A stretch of DNA of 64,000 nt from Galerina marginata (Eukaryota > Basidiomycota > Agaricomycetes > Agaricales > Galerinaceae): NCBI GenBank assembly GCA_023014335.1, contig JAECYW010000011.1, forward strand, positions 1,364,001-1,428,000. The letters are read 5' to 3'. Below, piece after piece: positions 32,853 to 44,892 of the stretch (positions are counted from its first letter, which is position 1; each line of letters begins with the position of its first letter). The position numbers and the translations under genes are program-made. The notes beneath the pieces are model-generated. The model was given only the letters and a program-made list of their open reading frames with translations. It did no database searches and was not told the origin of the DNA.

Positions 32853-34297
32853 GCCTAGCTAAACGTTCATACCCCGTTTGTGCACTTAGACACGTAATAA
32901 GTGCTTTCTATAGGTACCAAATACCCACGTGTAAACTCCTCTATATGACTTCAAATTATAGAGAACTCCAAATTTTGTGGGAGCCCTTAAATACGTTTTG
33001 AAGATGAGCGGCTCAGAGTATTGCTTATCAAGCCAGCTTGTAGGCAATGATATAAATAAACCTTATCCCCAGTTGGATGTAGTAGGCGCTCATTGATCCT
33101 CGGTGTCATCAAAGCGCAGCCATGTTATGACAACGGGTTGCATCGAAAGCAGGATCTCTAGAGGTCCAGCTCATGGCATTCTTATTTATGGAAACATTCT
33201 TCCCCTTGGGGTGTGGGCCGCGGTTATGCCTGGCAGTACAACTCTTTCCTGGCTGACTGTATTCCGAGTCGGGCAGTCTCCCTTGTATGGAAAGTTGTAG
33301 CATTTCTTTTCTGGCAGTAGCATCGTAGACACGCACTCGATGCCATGCGTTGTTGCTCTCTATGGGCTTAACACACAGATTTGCCATTGTCACGGATTAT
33401 AAACATGCCAATAGGCGCGGCATACCTTACCCAGCATTCCGCAGTTGTCGGCGTACCCAAAGCATGATGGATTTAGCATCCACTTTGTAGAAATCGTCCC
33501 TTAGTGTTTGCTTTGTTGCTATGACTCGCTCTTTGAACCTCTTTTAGCCGCTGTCTTTGTTAAAAGGTTTGTCTTCGTTTCTAACCTCGTATGATGCCAC
33601 GGAAAAAAATCATGGTTCGTCACCTCAGCGCATGTTTCTGAAATTAGGTGAGACAAGAACATGGCCAAACCTGAATAGGAACAAAGACAAGTTGCTTGCC
33701 ATGGTCGGTTCGACTGCTTGATCATGTCTACAATGCTACGAACATCCCGTGTGTTGTCGATCAAGAAGCAATGTTGAGGGCAATGTCGCCGAGAATATCT
33801 ATCATGGTAGCGCCATCGTACCATCGGTTCATTTTGTTTGTAGCGGGTTAGTAGTCATACTTACATAAATCGAAGTCGTGCCGCATGTTCCTCATTAATA
33901 TTCAGTTTGCAATCTCGAAGCTTATTAATTTGTTCTGACATTCATTCTGCCGCAAATCTATGCACCCGCCTATAGCGGACACGAGAAGCTCAAAGATTTG
34001 GTATTCAATCATACGGCATTGGAAAATATTAAATACGGAAAACCAATAATACGCAACACTCGATCACGTTTGACTGGCAATGCTCCACCGAGTCTCAACA
34101 CGCAAGGATAATGCCAGGGAGAAAGATGGATTTTTGAACAATAGGCGATGCACTGATCGTGAGGATTGCAGCAGTGCCAAAAGTAGATGGCAAATTTTTG
34201 GTCATGACGGGATCTGCTGTCGCTCCTTTGATGCACAACCACAGCATGCTTAAATCCCCCTCGCTTTCCTTCTTGCCGCCTCCCATACTTGGTACCC
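32853..34297. other. Long upstream region of P2, partly duplicated upstream of P3
   Basis: No gene supported. Bases 33760-33880 match 37315-37435 (shared ATGTCG..GA..AT, GCCATC(G/A)TACCAT, CGGG(T/C)TA, ATCATACTT-like runs, GTCGTGC). Bases 34081-34297 match 37575-37906 (TGCCAAAAGTAGATGGCAA, ATGACGGGATCT, CTCGCTTTCC, GGTACCCATG). The duplicated unit therefore includes the promoter of the P genes. Confidence 0.65.
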
Positions 34298-35939
34298 ATG
34301 CCATCATTTACTACTGTCCTTGAAAATACTTCTCCAATGCTCTTTTATGTTGGGAGTTGGGGGACTGGGCGTTCTTCGGATAACAAGTCAGAATTGTGAG
34401 CCTTGTATTTTATTAGTACTTTGACATTCCAGTTCACCGACTTGGGCAAGATATACCCAAAGCAGCTTCACTGTATCACAGGCCAAAGGGGATACTATGT
34501 CCTTCAGTTTTCATGGTAGTTCCGTTTGGGTTTACGGTGCCAAGCGTAGCAATCATGGCATCTACACCGTTCAAATCAATGGAGACCAGTTTGCACAATA
34601 TAACGGGCAATCAGCCACAGATGAGTTCGAGCAGGTGCTATTCGGCTCTCCAGTGGACCTGGGGAGTCACAACTTAACGATTTCAAACGACGACGACGGC
34701 CCGGGCATACTCCTTGATATCGACTACGTGACTCGGAGCACAACTTACCTCCAAGGATGCCTATTCTTGTGTCTAATATTTCAAAAGGTCGCATTCCAAT
34801 CGAATGTTGGTCAAGAGAATGAGACACTCATTGTTAATACCTATCAAGATAATCATCCATCCTTCATCTACTCTCCTCCTTCTTCATGGAAAAATCCAGA
34901 TCCGGACGCAGTCGGTATGTTCTCCGGAGCTTCAGGACAGTGCGTAAATTAAGTTCATTAGTTCACTGGCCTATCGACATATTTGAGCAGTGTGACCACT
35001 GATCCGTCTGCAACAGCAACATTTACATTCCAAGTAGGTTCATTTTTCTCCCTTTTGACCCATTTTCACTGTATTCGAAGGGCAAGTCGACCTTCAGCCT
35101 GAAAATTCATATCCTTCATGTACTCTTTTGTACTCAGGGGATGCAATTGCGTTGTATGGTCCCGTCGGTCCCAATCAGGGCAACTACTCTGTTCAGGTTG
35201 ACGACGGTAACAAGACAGTTTAAAATACTCTATCGACCACAGCAGATCTTGTTCTATGCGGGGAATCTTGGCCAAGGAACACACACTCTAAATCTTCAGT
35301 TGGCGTCCGAACCACCAACAGATCTAGAGTTTGCAATAGATCATGCAGATGTCTATACGGCGCCATCGCTGGGCGGGAGGTAAAGCTGTAATTTTTTCTT
35401 CATGAGGTGGAGCTAACAAAGAAATAGCTTTATTGCAGGCGCTTCTGCAGCTTCGACGCTTACCACCTCTGCGCTAACTTCTGCGGCTCCGACACTCCCT
35501 AGTTCTGCGGTACCTTCCCCTAACCATAACTCTATCACCGAACGGTAATTATTCCATTCACTAAAATCATAAAGTTACTGACTATCGCGTATTAAGTCGG
35601 CTGGTTGCCGGTCTTGCGGCCACTTCATCTTTGGCACTATTGATGACTGTCATATGCATTTGGCTGCTTTGGCGCCAGCGGTATGGTCCTCTCCGCCACC
35701 CCAGAGGGTATGTCGAACCCTTCATTGACGACGACCACAATATAAGGCAGCCCAATTCACTTCCGTCGCATTGGGTGACAAGCTCTCAAGCCTCAGGACC
35801 AGATTCTGCAACAGCTATACCTCAAGCGTCTGGCAGAGGGCTATTATCCCAACTTAGATCCGCAGCTTCATCGAAATCAAGACCCCCGCCTGCATACACA
35901 ATATTGGATGGACCCGGTAGAACACAGCCTGCTTTTTGA
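34298..35939 (+). pseudogene. P2: two-module ectodomain membrane protein, frame-broken
   Basis: Same plan as P1. Module one is intact: MSFSFHGSSVWVYGAKRSNH through LLDIDYV, then FQSNVGQENETLIVN, YSPPSSW and MFSGASG. Module two begins GDAIALYGPVGPNQGNYSVQ but meets a TAA at about 35221. Relative to P3, an 11-bp deletion near 35211-35235 removes the FFNAKKEF segment and shifts the frame; after it, YRPQQILFYAGNLGQGTH continues. The span is SSLALLMTVICIWLLW. The tail includes RPPPAYTILD (PPxY) and ends at 35939. Confidence 0.65.
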
Positions 35940-36148
35940 CTCTGATGAATGCTTGTAACGTTTTCCAATTGCCACAAGTCTCTTGATTTTATTTCGTTTG
36001 TTTGGTGACCCAGAAGTACCTTTAAAGCTCGGAGCACATATGGGACTTTGTATTAAATCTTGGAATCGAAGATATAAATAGCAGCGTCCTTATCCCCGAA
36101 AGGAACGATGAAGCCTTCGCGAGCGCTAGATCTGAGGCGGGATGTTAT

Positions 36149-36900
36149 TTAAATCAGGACAACCTCACTAACGGAGCGGAGGACAGGACTGAGTTTCCCA
36201 GTTTTGTGCGAGAGCATGGGATGTAGGGGCATGCTTGCCTGAACAGTGGCTTGCGGCGACAGTGGTGAGTCTCCACGACATCGACACACAGGAGGGGGCA
36301 TGTTGGACGGCGGGGACGAGCCATAAGTGTTGTAGGCGGTGGCGAAGGTCTCAGTTGGCGCAGGTAGAAGCGGACGCGGCAGTGATTGGGAGCGCACCAT
36401 CCACATCACTGTTGCCCGAGGTGGAGGTGGTGTGGGTTCTTCAATCACATCGACCATACCCACGGTGGTCGCAGAGGCCGAAGCGGGCTTATGTTGGCTA
36501 TGTCGACACGGGTGGAGGAGGCAATAGCGGTGGTGTGACAAGTAGAAGGCTCCGGTGATAGGGCCCCGTCATTTGTAGATGTTCTAGTTGGTGGAGGCAG
36601 TGTTACAGAGGCAGCCACGTCGACAAGGTAAAGGCGGTCGACGAGACGGTTGCGGACCTGCATTAGCCAGTGTGAGCGGGTGGTGAAACAGCGGCGGTGG
36701 CACGGCGCCGCCCGCATCAACGATGTAGGAGGATGCGCCGCGAAGGCACTGTCCAATCGGGCAAGACGGTGGAAGTGGAAGTGGTTGAAGTCGAAACATC
36801 GACGACGACGGCAAGCCTAAAAATAGGTCATGGGTTTTGACGTACTCCAGTCCGGCGTACAACCATGGCGTTGGTGTACAAGGCAATATGTATGTAGCAG
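36149..36900. other. GC-rich island of unknown origin
   Basis: A sharp switch from AT-rich flanks to purine-rich GC sequence (GGTGGAGG, GCGGTGGC units). Both strands have Pro/Ser/Thr/Ala-rich or His-rich frames without stops for 60-130 codons, but none resembles a protein I know. It could be a relic of a low-complexity coding region inserted between P2 and P3. Confidence 0.4.
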
Positions 36901-37314
36901 TAGATTCGAATCATCACCGAGAAACGTGTTGACTATTTGTGGAAGACAGGTTCATTTTCACCATCATCGCCGATTCATCGGCGTCAAAATCATTTCTGTC
37001 ATTCCTAAAGAAGAATTTTGATGACCAATAATTTCAACACACATCCCTTTCCGGGCCTCCATGAAATGAAATGCTCAAACGAAGAGCTATGGTCGTTCCC
37101 AATCCAATCCAAGCCGCCCGAGGTGGCGCTTCACGCGGCGACTTTCACTTGCCAGTAGTCTCTAAGTCTTTCCGAGGTTAGCGCACCCTCGAGCTATTAC
37201 ATCCACACCTTGTGGCTCGACTTACATGTTACGCCTCACTTCTCGTGGCCAAGTGCAGCGCATACCCGGGCCTCTTCAGTCATTGCCAGGGGACGTTTAC
37301 TTGCCCTTTCACTT

Positions 37315-37906
37315 GTTGGCGATCAAGGGGCCATGTCGAGGATCAATATGATCACTCCCAAGGTAGGGCCATCATACCATTGGCTCTCTTCCTTAGTTGC
37401 GGGCTAATCATACTTCATTGGAGTCGTGCTAGCAGCGTCTCCATCAAGAGCCTTGCGATCTCGAAACGTAGCAACTTCTGGACGTTCTGTCAGAAAAAGG
37501 CGCACCCACTTAAAGCGCACACAATTTATTATATGGACGCAAAAGGACTGCAGAGACGACAAACGCCGACCCAGAGCTGACCACGTTCGAATGACAATTT
37601 TCGTCGAGTCAAGACGCAAGATGATGCCGGGAGCAAATTTAGGTGAACAACAGGTGATACGCTGATGGTTTTGTGCCCTCGTCAAGATTGCAGAATTGCC
37701 AAAAGTAGATGGCAAGGTTTCTGTCGGCGCTATGACTAGTATTTCAATCAATCGGTGTCTCCGACAAAAGCTCATAGTGGGATCAACTCTGGAGAACATG
37801 TTATGACGGGATCTTTTGCAACTCCTTAGATGCACTGTGCACAGTTATATCTTCCCTATATCTTCCTCGCTTTCCCCCTCTTTCTTGCCGCCCATACTCG
37901 GTACCC
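37315..37906 (+). repeat. Duplicated upstream block of P3
   Basis: Counterpart of the blocks at 33760-33880 and 34081-34297 upstream of P2. The order is the same, and a ~90-bp insertion around 37720-37805 separates the last two matching parts. Confidence 0.65.
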
Positions 37907-39498
37907 ATGCCATCATTTACTACCGTTCTTGAAGATACCTCTCCGATGCTCCTTTATGCTGGGAGTTGGAGGGCTGGGCATTCTTCGGATGACAAGTCAG
38001 CGGAATTGTGAGCCTGTGACTTACCTTTGGCGTTGCAATTCACGAACTCGGGCAAGATATACCCAAAGCAGCTTTACTGTAACACAGGTCAAAGGGGATT
38101 CTATGTCCTTCAATTTTCATGGCACTTCTGTTGGGGTATTTGGTGCCAGACGTGGAAATCATGGCAACTACATCGTCCAATTTGACGGAAATCCGTTTCA
38201 ACAATTTGACGGACAATCGACCACTGACGAGTTTAACCAGGCGTTGTTCACCTCTACCGTGGACCTGGGTACCCACAAGTTCACGATTTCAAACAACGAC
38301 GATAGCAAATTCCTTGACATTGACTATGTGAGCTCAACTTACCTCCAAGTACGCTTATTCTGGTGTCTGATTTTTTAAAAGATCATCTTTCTAACAGACA
38401 TTGGTCAAGACAACGAAACTCTCATCGTTAATAGTTATCAAGACATTCATCCGGCCTTCACCTATACGCCCCCTTCTTCTTGGACAATCCCCTGACGCGG
38501 TTGGAACATTCTCCGGGGGTTCAGGACAGTAAGTAATTCACGTTTATTGGCTCTACAACCTGCTGAAGAGTTGTGCACAGTGCAACAACTGACCCTTCTG
38601 CTATAGCCACATTTACATTCCAAGTATGTTCATTTTCCTTCCCATTGACCCCATTTTCACTGGATTTGAAGGGCAAGCAAGCCATCAGAGTGAATTTCAT
38701 ATTCTTAATATTCTCATTTGTATTCAGGGGATGCAGTCGCATTATACGGTCCTGTCGGTCCCAATCAGACGACCTCATACTCTGTCCAGGTTGACGATGG
38801 TAATGCGTCATTTTTCAACGCAAAAAAAGAATTCTATCGACCACAGCAGATCTTGTTTTACGCGGGGAATCTTGGCCGAGGAACACACGAATTACATCTT
38901 CGACAGGTTTTGACGGCTGCGGGAGAGTTCGCAATAGATTACGCAAACGTCTATACGGCGCCGTCGTTGGGCGGGAGGTAAAGCTGCAAATTTCTCTTAA
39001 TGCATAAAGGAGGCAGAGCTAACAAAGATATAGCTTCATTGTGGGCTCTTCGGCGGCTTCAACACTTCCTACTTCAAGTCCTGCGGTACCTTCCCCCAAG
39101 CATAACTCTATCGTCGAAAGGTAATTAGTTATTGTAGTTCCCTGCAATCATAGCAGTTACTGAATTAAACTCATGGGATAAGTCGGCTGGTTGCTGGTCT
39201 CGCCGCAACTGCATCTTTTGCACTATTCGTAACTGTCGTATGCCTTTGGCTGCTTTGGAGACAGCGGTATGGACTCCCTTGCAAATCCAGAGGGCATGTT
39301 GTTGAACCCTTGCCTGGTGACGACCACAACATAATGGCGCATAATTCAGTTCCGTCGCTTCGGGTGACGAACTCTCGACCCCCAAGAACAGATTCTGTAA
39401 CAGATATGTCTCAAGCATCCGGCAGAGGGCTATTCCGACTTAGATCTACGAGATCAAGATCGCCGCCAGCATACACAATATCGGATAGTGCTATGTAG
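37907..39498 (+). pseudogene. P3: two-module ectodomain membrane protein, one apparent frameshift
   Basis: Module one: FTVTQVKGDSMSFNFHGTSV, GARRGNHGNYIVQFDGN, EFNQALFTSTVDLGTH and DSKFLDIDY. After an intron: GQDNETLIVNSYQDIHPAFT, then YTPPSSW. The run CCCCTGACGCGG near 38488 has one extra C relative to the paralogues and gives an early stop; without it the frame gives DAVGTFSGGSG. Module two is intact: GDAVALYGPVGPNQTTSYSV, YRPQQILFYAGNLGRGTH, YTAPSLGGR. The span lies near 39190-39260 and the tail ends SPPAYTISDSAM (PPxY). Of the damaged copies this is the least damaged. Confidence 0.65.
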
Positions 39499-39808
39499 TA
39501 TGCACCTCTGATGAATACTTGAAACATTTTTTCTAAATACCACAAGTCTCTAATCTTATTTCCTTTTCTTGGTGGCCCAGGAAAACACTTAGAGCTCGAG
39601 CGCATTTGGAACTTTGTACTGTCGTCTTGGAATTGATGATGTATGCAAATTGTAACAACGCATATCCTGGGCAGGCCTGGTTTCGGCTCGGTTCAGCCGG
39701 CCCGCTGCCTGGAAAAGAAAACAACGATCGCGCGACGCGCTTTCCACCAGGTACTACATACTCAACCCAACAACCCAACCCAACCCATTGAATCCCTTAT
39801 CCACAACC

Positions 39809-41952
39809 ATGCGACCTATCGATTATTCATTATATCTGGTTACAGGGAGGAATTTGCTGCCTCCCGACAAAGTACATGATATCCCTCATCCAACATTGCT
39901 TCCAACCTGATCATGATGCCTTCAGGATTTTCTAGCCTCTTTGGAAGAGGTGATGTCGTACTATGATGCAATAGGTCTTGTATCAATTTAAGATTCTTGC
40001 AGTCCATCCAAGGAGGGGTAAGTGTTGTGCAACTACGCGAGAAGGACCTGGATACACAAGAAGTGAGTGCCTTTCGTCTCGTGTTCATCTTGGGGCTTAA
40101 ATATGCCCAGTTTGTCCATTTGGCAACACAGTCAAAATCTAGTCTGCGATAAGGTACAATATCCCTCTGTTGATCAATGACCGTGTCGACGTTGCCCTCG
40201 CTGTCGGAGCTCATGGCGTCCACCTCGGACAGTCAGATATGTCTGTGGAACAAGCCCGCAAACACCTTCCTTCCGGATCGATCATCGGCCTGAGCTGCAA
40301 TACGGTCGACCACGTCAGGGATGCTGTGCTCAAAAAGGTTGATTACATTGGCATAGGAGCTGTGTGGGGGACTTTAACCAAGAAGTTGACGAGCCCGGTT
40401 ATTGGTGTGAGGGGTGTCGGAGCCATGCTTGCTGAATTGGATGGAACAGATATCAAGTCTGTTGCTATTGGTGAGTAACTCAGTTCAATGCAATGTCTCT
40501 CTCCAAACGTTCTCTACTTTTAGGTGGGATTAAGTCAACGAATCTGATGCGAACATTACATGGCTCCATTTCGCCATCCAGTCATGCCTTGGATGGAGTC
40601 GCTGTTGTATCAGACATTATGGCATCCCCAGAATCCGCAATCGGCTGCTCGAAAGCTCAAGACTACCTTCTCCCAGTTCCAAGAGAGTTGTTCACGACAT
40701 CCTCTTGGGTTGAACGATGCCATCGTAAATACTGACCTGGGCCTTTTAACATCGGAATCGATCATGGACGGCGTTACTTCAACTTATGACGGAAATCAGG
40801 AAAGCCAACCCACTTGTCCATCAGGTATGATGACGTACCTTCCTAGGATCCCTATAACCGTACACTCAGGTTTAGCTGGCCCCAGATAACGAATACAGTC
40901 GTCGGAACACAGTCGGCGAACGTTACTTTAGCTGTAGGGGCCAGCCCGATTATGGCTACGGAACCTCAGGAAATGGAAGATTTATCGCGCATTTGTGGTG
41001 CGCTTTTAGTCAACATCGGAACCATGAGAGCAGAGAACTTGGAAGGCATGTTGATGGCAGGTGACATTTTCTCAGTTATTTCAGTATTTGTTTCGGTAGC
41101 TAACGATCCTATAGGCGCATTTGCCAATAGCTTTCGCAAGCCAGTCGTCTTTGACCCTGTCGGCGTTGGCGCAAGTGCGTTCAGGAAGGCAAGTGTGAAA
41201 AGTGAGTAAAAATACCCATTGCTGGATGCTGCTTGGCTGATCTTTTTAATGAAGGCCTCTTGGACACATGGCAAGCCAGCGTTATAAAAGGCAATGCCGG
41301 AGAACTTGCGGCTCTGGCAGGCACAACCGAGGTAAATTTCGTCCCAAAGCGACCTCAACAGTTCTCATCGTGTACCGATCAGGTTGAATCGAAAGGTGTC
41401 GATAGTGTGGGTTTGGGATTCAAAGATCCTAAGAATTTCGTCCGAAATCTCGCCAAACGAGAAAGTAAGGGTAATTTCCTCCCCTTTCATTTTCGACTGT
41501 CTAACGTATTTTCTACAAGGATGTGTTGTTGTCCTTACAGGTGCTGTTGACTACGTCTCGGACGGTATCTCTGTTGTCGCACTCCACAATGGTGATGAGA
41601 TTCTTGGTCGTTTCACAGGCTCTGGGTGTATCCTTGGGAGCATTATCGCGAGTTATTGCGCTACGGCTTCTCAAGTGGCGCAAGCCGACCCAAATTTAGA
41701 CAAAGGGGGCATATTCCGAGGCGATATGTTCACTGCAGCTGTTACAGGGTGTGTTTTTGGGTTCGGCGCATCAGCTATACAATTCCTAAATTGTCTCTTC
41801 TCAGGATACTCGTCTTAACGATTGCTGCGGAATTATCGGTGAAAACAGATGACGTGAAAGGACCTGGCACATTCCTCCCGGCGTTGATTGATACGCTATG
41901 GAACCTCACACCCGAGCAGGTTCGCGAGTTGTCGAGAATTACTGTCAACTAG
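39809..41952 (+). CDS. THI6: Bifunctional thiamine phosphate synthase / hydroxyethylthiazole kinase
   Basis: Joins the two thiamine precursors and phosphorylates the thiazole. The ThiE half starts RPIDYSLYLVTGRNLLPPDK (39809-39871), then GGVSVVQLREKDLDTQE, LLINDRVDVALAVGAHGVHL, GQSDM and the GGI phosphate loop. The ThiM half has ITNTVVGTQSANVTLAVGAS, VVFDPVGVGASAFRK, VIKGNAGELAALAGT and the catalytic GSGC in GRFTGSGCILGSI. It ends TLWNLTPEQVRELSRITVN. Apparent frame shifts occur at about 40135-40155 (twice, around VCDK) and near 40632 (before PQSAARKL). A usually single-copy, conserved enzyme with such breaks suggests assembly indels, though loss of thiamine synthesis is possible. No TPP riboswitch seen. 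Confidence 0.85.
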
Positions 41953-42482
41953 ACGTGTCAATCCATGCAGTGGGAATGGCACTGAGTAGATGTCCAAGAC
42001 TAGGTCTGCCCCGCGCCTAACCTCCGACAAGGCATGAATCGTATACGCAATACTTTAATCAGAATAGACAAGCCTTTCACGAGCTTTCATGCATTCATCA
42101 TTTCAAGACAGTTCAAATATTTCAGTGTAATCAAATTCTAGTTCGGAAGCAGGGCAAAGTTTAATAGGATGTCGACACAATGTAAGACAGATCTTTGTCT
42201 ATTCCGATTCTCGAGGATGACGAACGCACGTTAAAGGTAGGACGGTCATTTGATAACCCCTTCAAGAGGCTGATCAATATTTGACAGCGGTTCAGCGGTG
42301 TATTCATACCATGACAGCGATTACCCTCCTACTAACGGAATTTCGTGCTCACCCGGCGTCCGCATTAAGCTATTGACACCTCTTCAACTCTGGGTTGACT
42401 TGGGATTCCAGTATTAAAGATGAAAGACCTTTTTATTGACTGCAGTCGGACCTCCATCGTGGATTCTACTTCACTCATAGTC
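41953..42482. other. Intergenic, no gene seen
   Basis: About 530 bp between THI6 and P4 without supported features; it should hold the P4 promoter. Confidence 0.45.
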
Positions 42483-43874
42483 ATGCCACGATTCGCCCAA
42501 CTCTTCAAGGATACCAGCCCTCCTCTGGTTTGGTCTGATGGCTGGCAAGGTGGATCGTCGGAAGCCGACCCCGCACTTGATAAGTACGTCTCTGGTTGAA
42601 GATGAAATATGCTTCCAAATTTTCTGAATACTGTTTTAGATATGCGCAGGCTACCTATACCGTCACTCAGACGAAAGGTGCAAACATGACTTTCCGCTTC
42701 AACGGAACCTTCGTGGGAATCTACGGTGCTAAACGTCCAGGCCACGGAGCTTACGAAATTCAAGTCGACAATCATGTCTATCCGACCTTCAATGGGAGTT
42801 CGAGTGTTGCACTCTTCAATCCAAACTTTGTTTCAACGCGACCTTGGACGACTGATGGATTTCACACAATAACATTGACGAACGCCGATACCACTAGCTC
42901 TTGATGTCGATTATGTAGGTGCATTGTCCTCCTGGCTGCGAAGCAGAATTAAACGACCTTATTTATAGGTATACTTCGAGGGCAACGTCGGAAAGAAAAA
43001 TGAACCATTAATTCCAAGTACCTTCAAGATAACGACCCAGAATTCACCTATTTCCCAGCCTCATCATGGAAACAGTCACCTAGGCCTGGTACTTTCTCTG
43101 GCAGCACTGGAACGTAAGCAATTGTATTCTTCCTCACTGGATTAAGGCTAAGAATTGGGGTTTGAATAGCATCACAAGTGACCCATCCGCTTCCCTTGAG
43201 TATAAATTCAAAGTAAAATGCTTTTCTGCTCTGCAATGTGGTTTACTTATCAAAAACTCATTGCCTAGGGTACGACCACACACTAATTAACGATAACTTC
43301 GTGCTTCATATAATTTAGGCGACTTGATTCTCCTGTATGGAACCGTCACCCCGACCAGTACATCTTCGTACCTCGTGTCCATAGATGGCGCTCCCTTCTC
43401 GGCATTCTCAGCACGCAAGGCTTCCGTGAGACCACATCAAGTCCTTTATTATGCCTCTAACTTGGGGCGCGGGGTTCACAAACTGAAGCTTAAGTTCGCC
43501 GGCACAAATGGAACAACAGGAGACTTTGCGGTCGACTTTGCCAATCTATATTCGGCTCCTTCATTGGGAGCTCATGAAGCGTAAAATATTTCTCTTGGCG
43601 TCATCTTTAAGGAACCTAACTGCATTCCCACCCAGTTCATTTGAAGTACAAGCATTGCCGTCATCTTCATCACGGTAGGTCCTTTTGATATAATCATTGA
43701 ACTGCCTTGAACGATATGATGCATAGATACATCCCGAAATCAATCGTAGCAGGATTGGCGGTTACCTCTGTCTTCGCCTTCCTGGCTTTGATCTTTTCGA
43801 TCTACCTAATGTGGCAGCAGCGTCGCCATAAGAAAGGAAGAAAATTCGAAAAATTTGTCGACACAGGCAATTAA
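42483..43874 (+). pseudogene. P4: divergent short-tailed paralogue, frame-broken
   Basis: Start PRFAQLFKDTSPPLVWSDGW. Module one: ATYTVTQTKGANMTFRFNGT and IYGAKRPGHGAYEIQVDN. A one-base insertion near 42893 gives a stop just before the expected ALDVDY. A second shift near 43018 is needed to reach YLQDNDPEFTYFPASSWK. Module two: GDLILLYGTVTPTSTSSYLV and VLYYASNLGRGVHKLKLKF, ending YSAPSLGAHEA. The span is GLAVTSVFAFLALIFSIYLM, followed by a short basic tail WQQRRHKKGRKFEKFVDTGN. It lacks the PPxY motif found in P1-P3, P5 and P6. Confidence 0.6.
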
Positions 43875-44892
43875 ATCCCCAGTGACAACGACTGGAGGTT
43901 CGCCACCTCGACACTGGAACCAACCACTCATCCTTTATATACATATATATACATAGTCAAGTTAGTGATATTTCTCCCTTGGATTTGTGGTGAACTGAGC
44001 TAGTATCGCCGGCGCGTTGATTTCATGACATCTGACGTTGTCGTGCGAGTCAAACTTGACTTGACATCTGAAGGTAACTTTGCCTAGAATCTCAGTGTCA
44101 TTGCTACAAACCCCAAAAGTCTTTGAATTGAGGTCTAAGGTTAAGGACTGCCATTCGATTATTCGCTTAAGAAATGCTTTTTGACTTTGGTACTGGATAT
44201 TTTCTTTTCTCGCTGTAACTGGTTGTGTACGCGCTGACCGGGCCACGATGCCCTGCTATATTTAGCCTCTGCGAATTCCTTCATCTTCATCTTGTTTTCC
44301 GCCAAGAACACTCAACGCGGGTCTTTAGCATCCTCTCCAGGCCTAATATGGACCGCGCCGGTTATAACTCATCCATCCATCCAGGGCTTCGAGGGGCTGC
44401 AGGAACACAGCTGCGCCATGCTGATGACTGTCCTTTGATCCGGAAAACTTTATTCTACTCGACACCGCTCATCTCAAATCTAAATTCACTACGGTACTGC
44501 AATTACCTTGATTCTGTTCAACTCAGAGGCAGGAATTGAACGCAATTCCAACTACTGCTGATGTGAATAGATTACATATAGGCGTTCTGTGTTCTGACTT
44601 CCTAGTCAACCATCAAAGTTTCGACATATCGTGATCTACTCCCTTCGGGACATGAGTTCGACCGCTCCTAGCATGCCTCAACGGTGTGAAACACGTCCAA
44701 GCCCTATGGGAAAAAGACACTGGTCTGAAAATGTGGAGCACTTATGGAAAGATCTCGGAGGACGACCTTATCTTGCTTCAGTCCAACTAAAAGAGTGACT
44801 AGTCATTCTTGCTTCCTCTGTTATTCATTGAAGAGCAGGCCTCTGTTCTAGACCACATTCTTTCCTGTTTCGCGTTATTAGGGCTTTCAGAG
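43875..44892. other. Intergenic, no gene seen
   Basis: About 1 kb. Short frames only; none resembles a known protein. A TATACATATATATACATA stretch lies at about 43934-43955. Confidence 0.4.

Noticed and set aside
37830..37906. Signal-peptide-like frame upstream of P3
   Set aside because: It is in a different frame from the P3 start, and P5 and P7 show no counterpart.
39500..39870. TPP riboswitch near THI6
   Set aside because: I searched for CUGAGA and the paired conserved blocks and found no plausible set.
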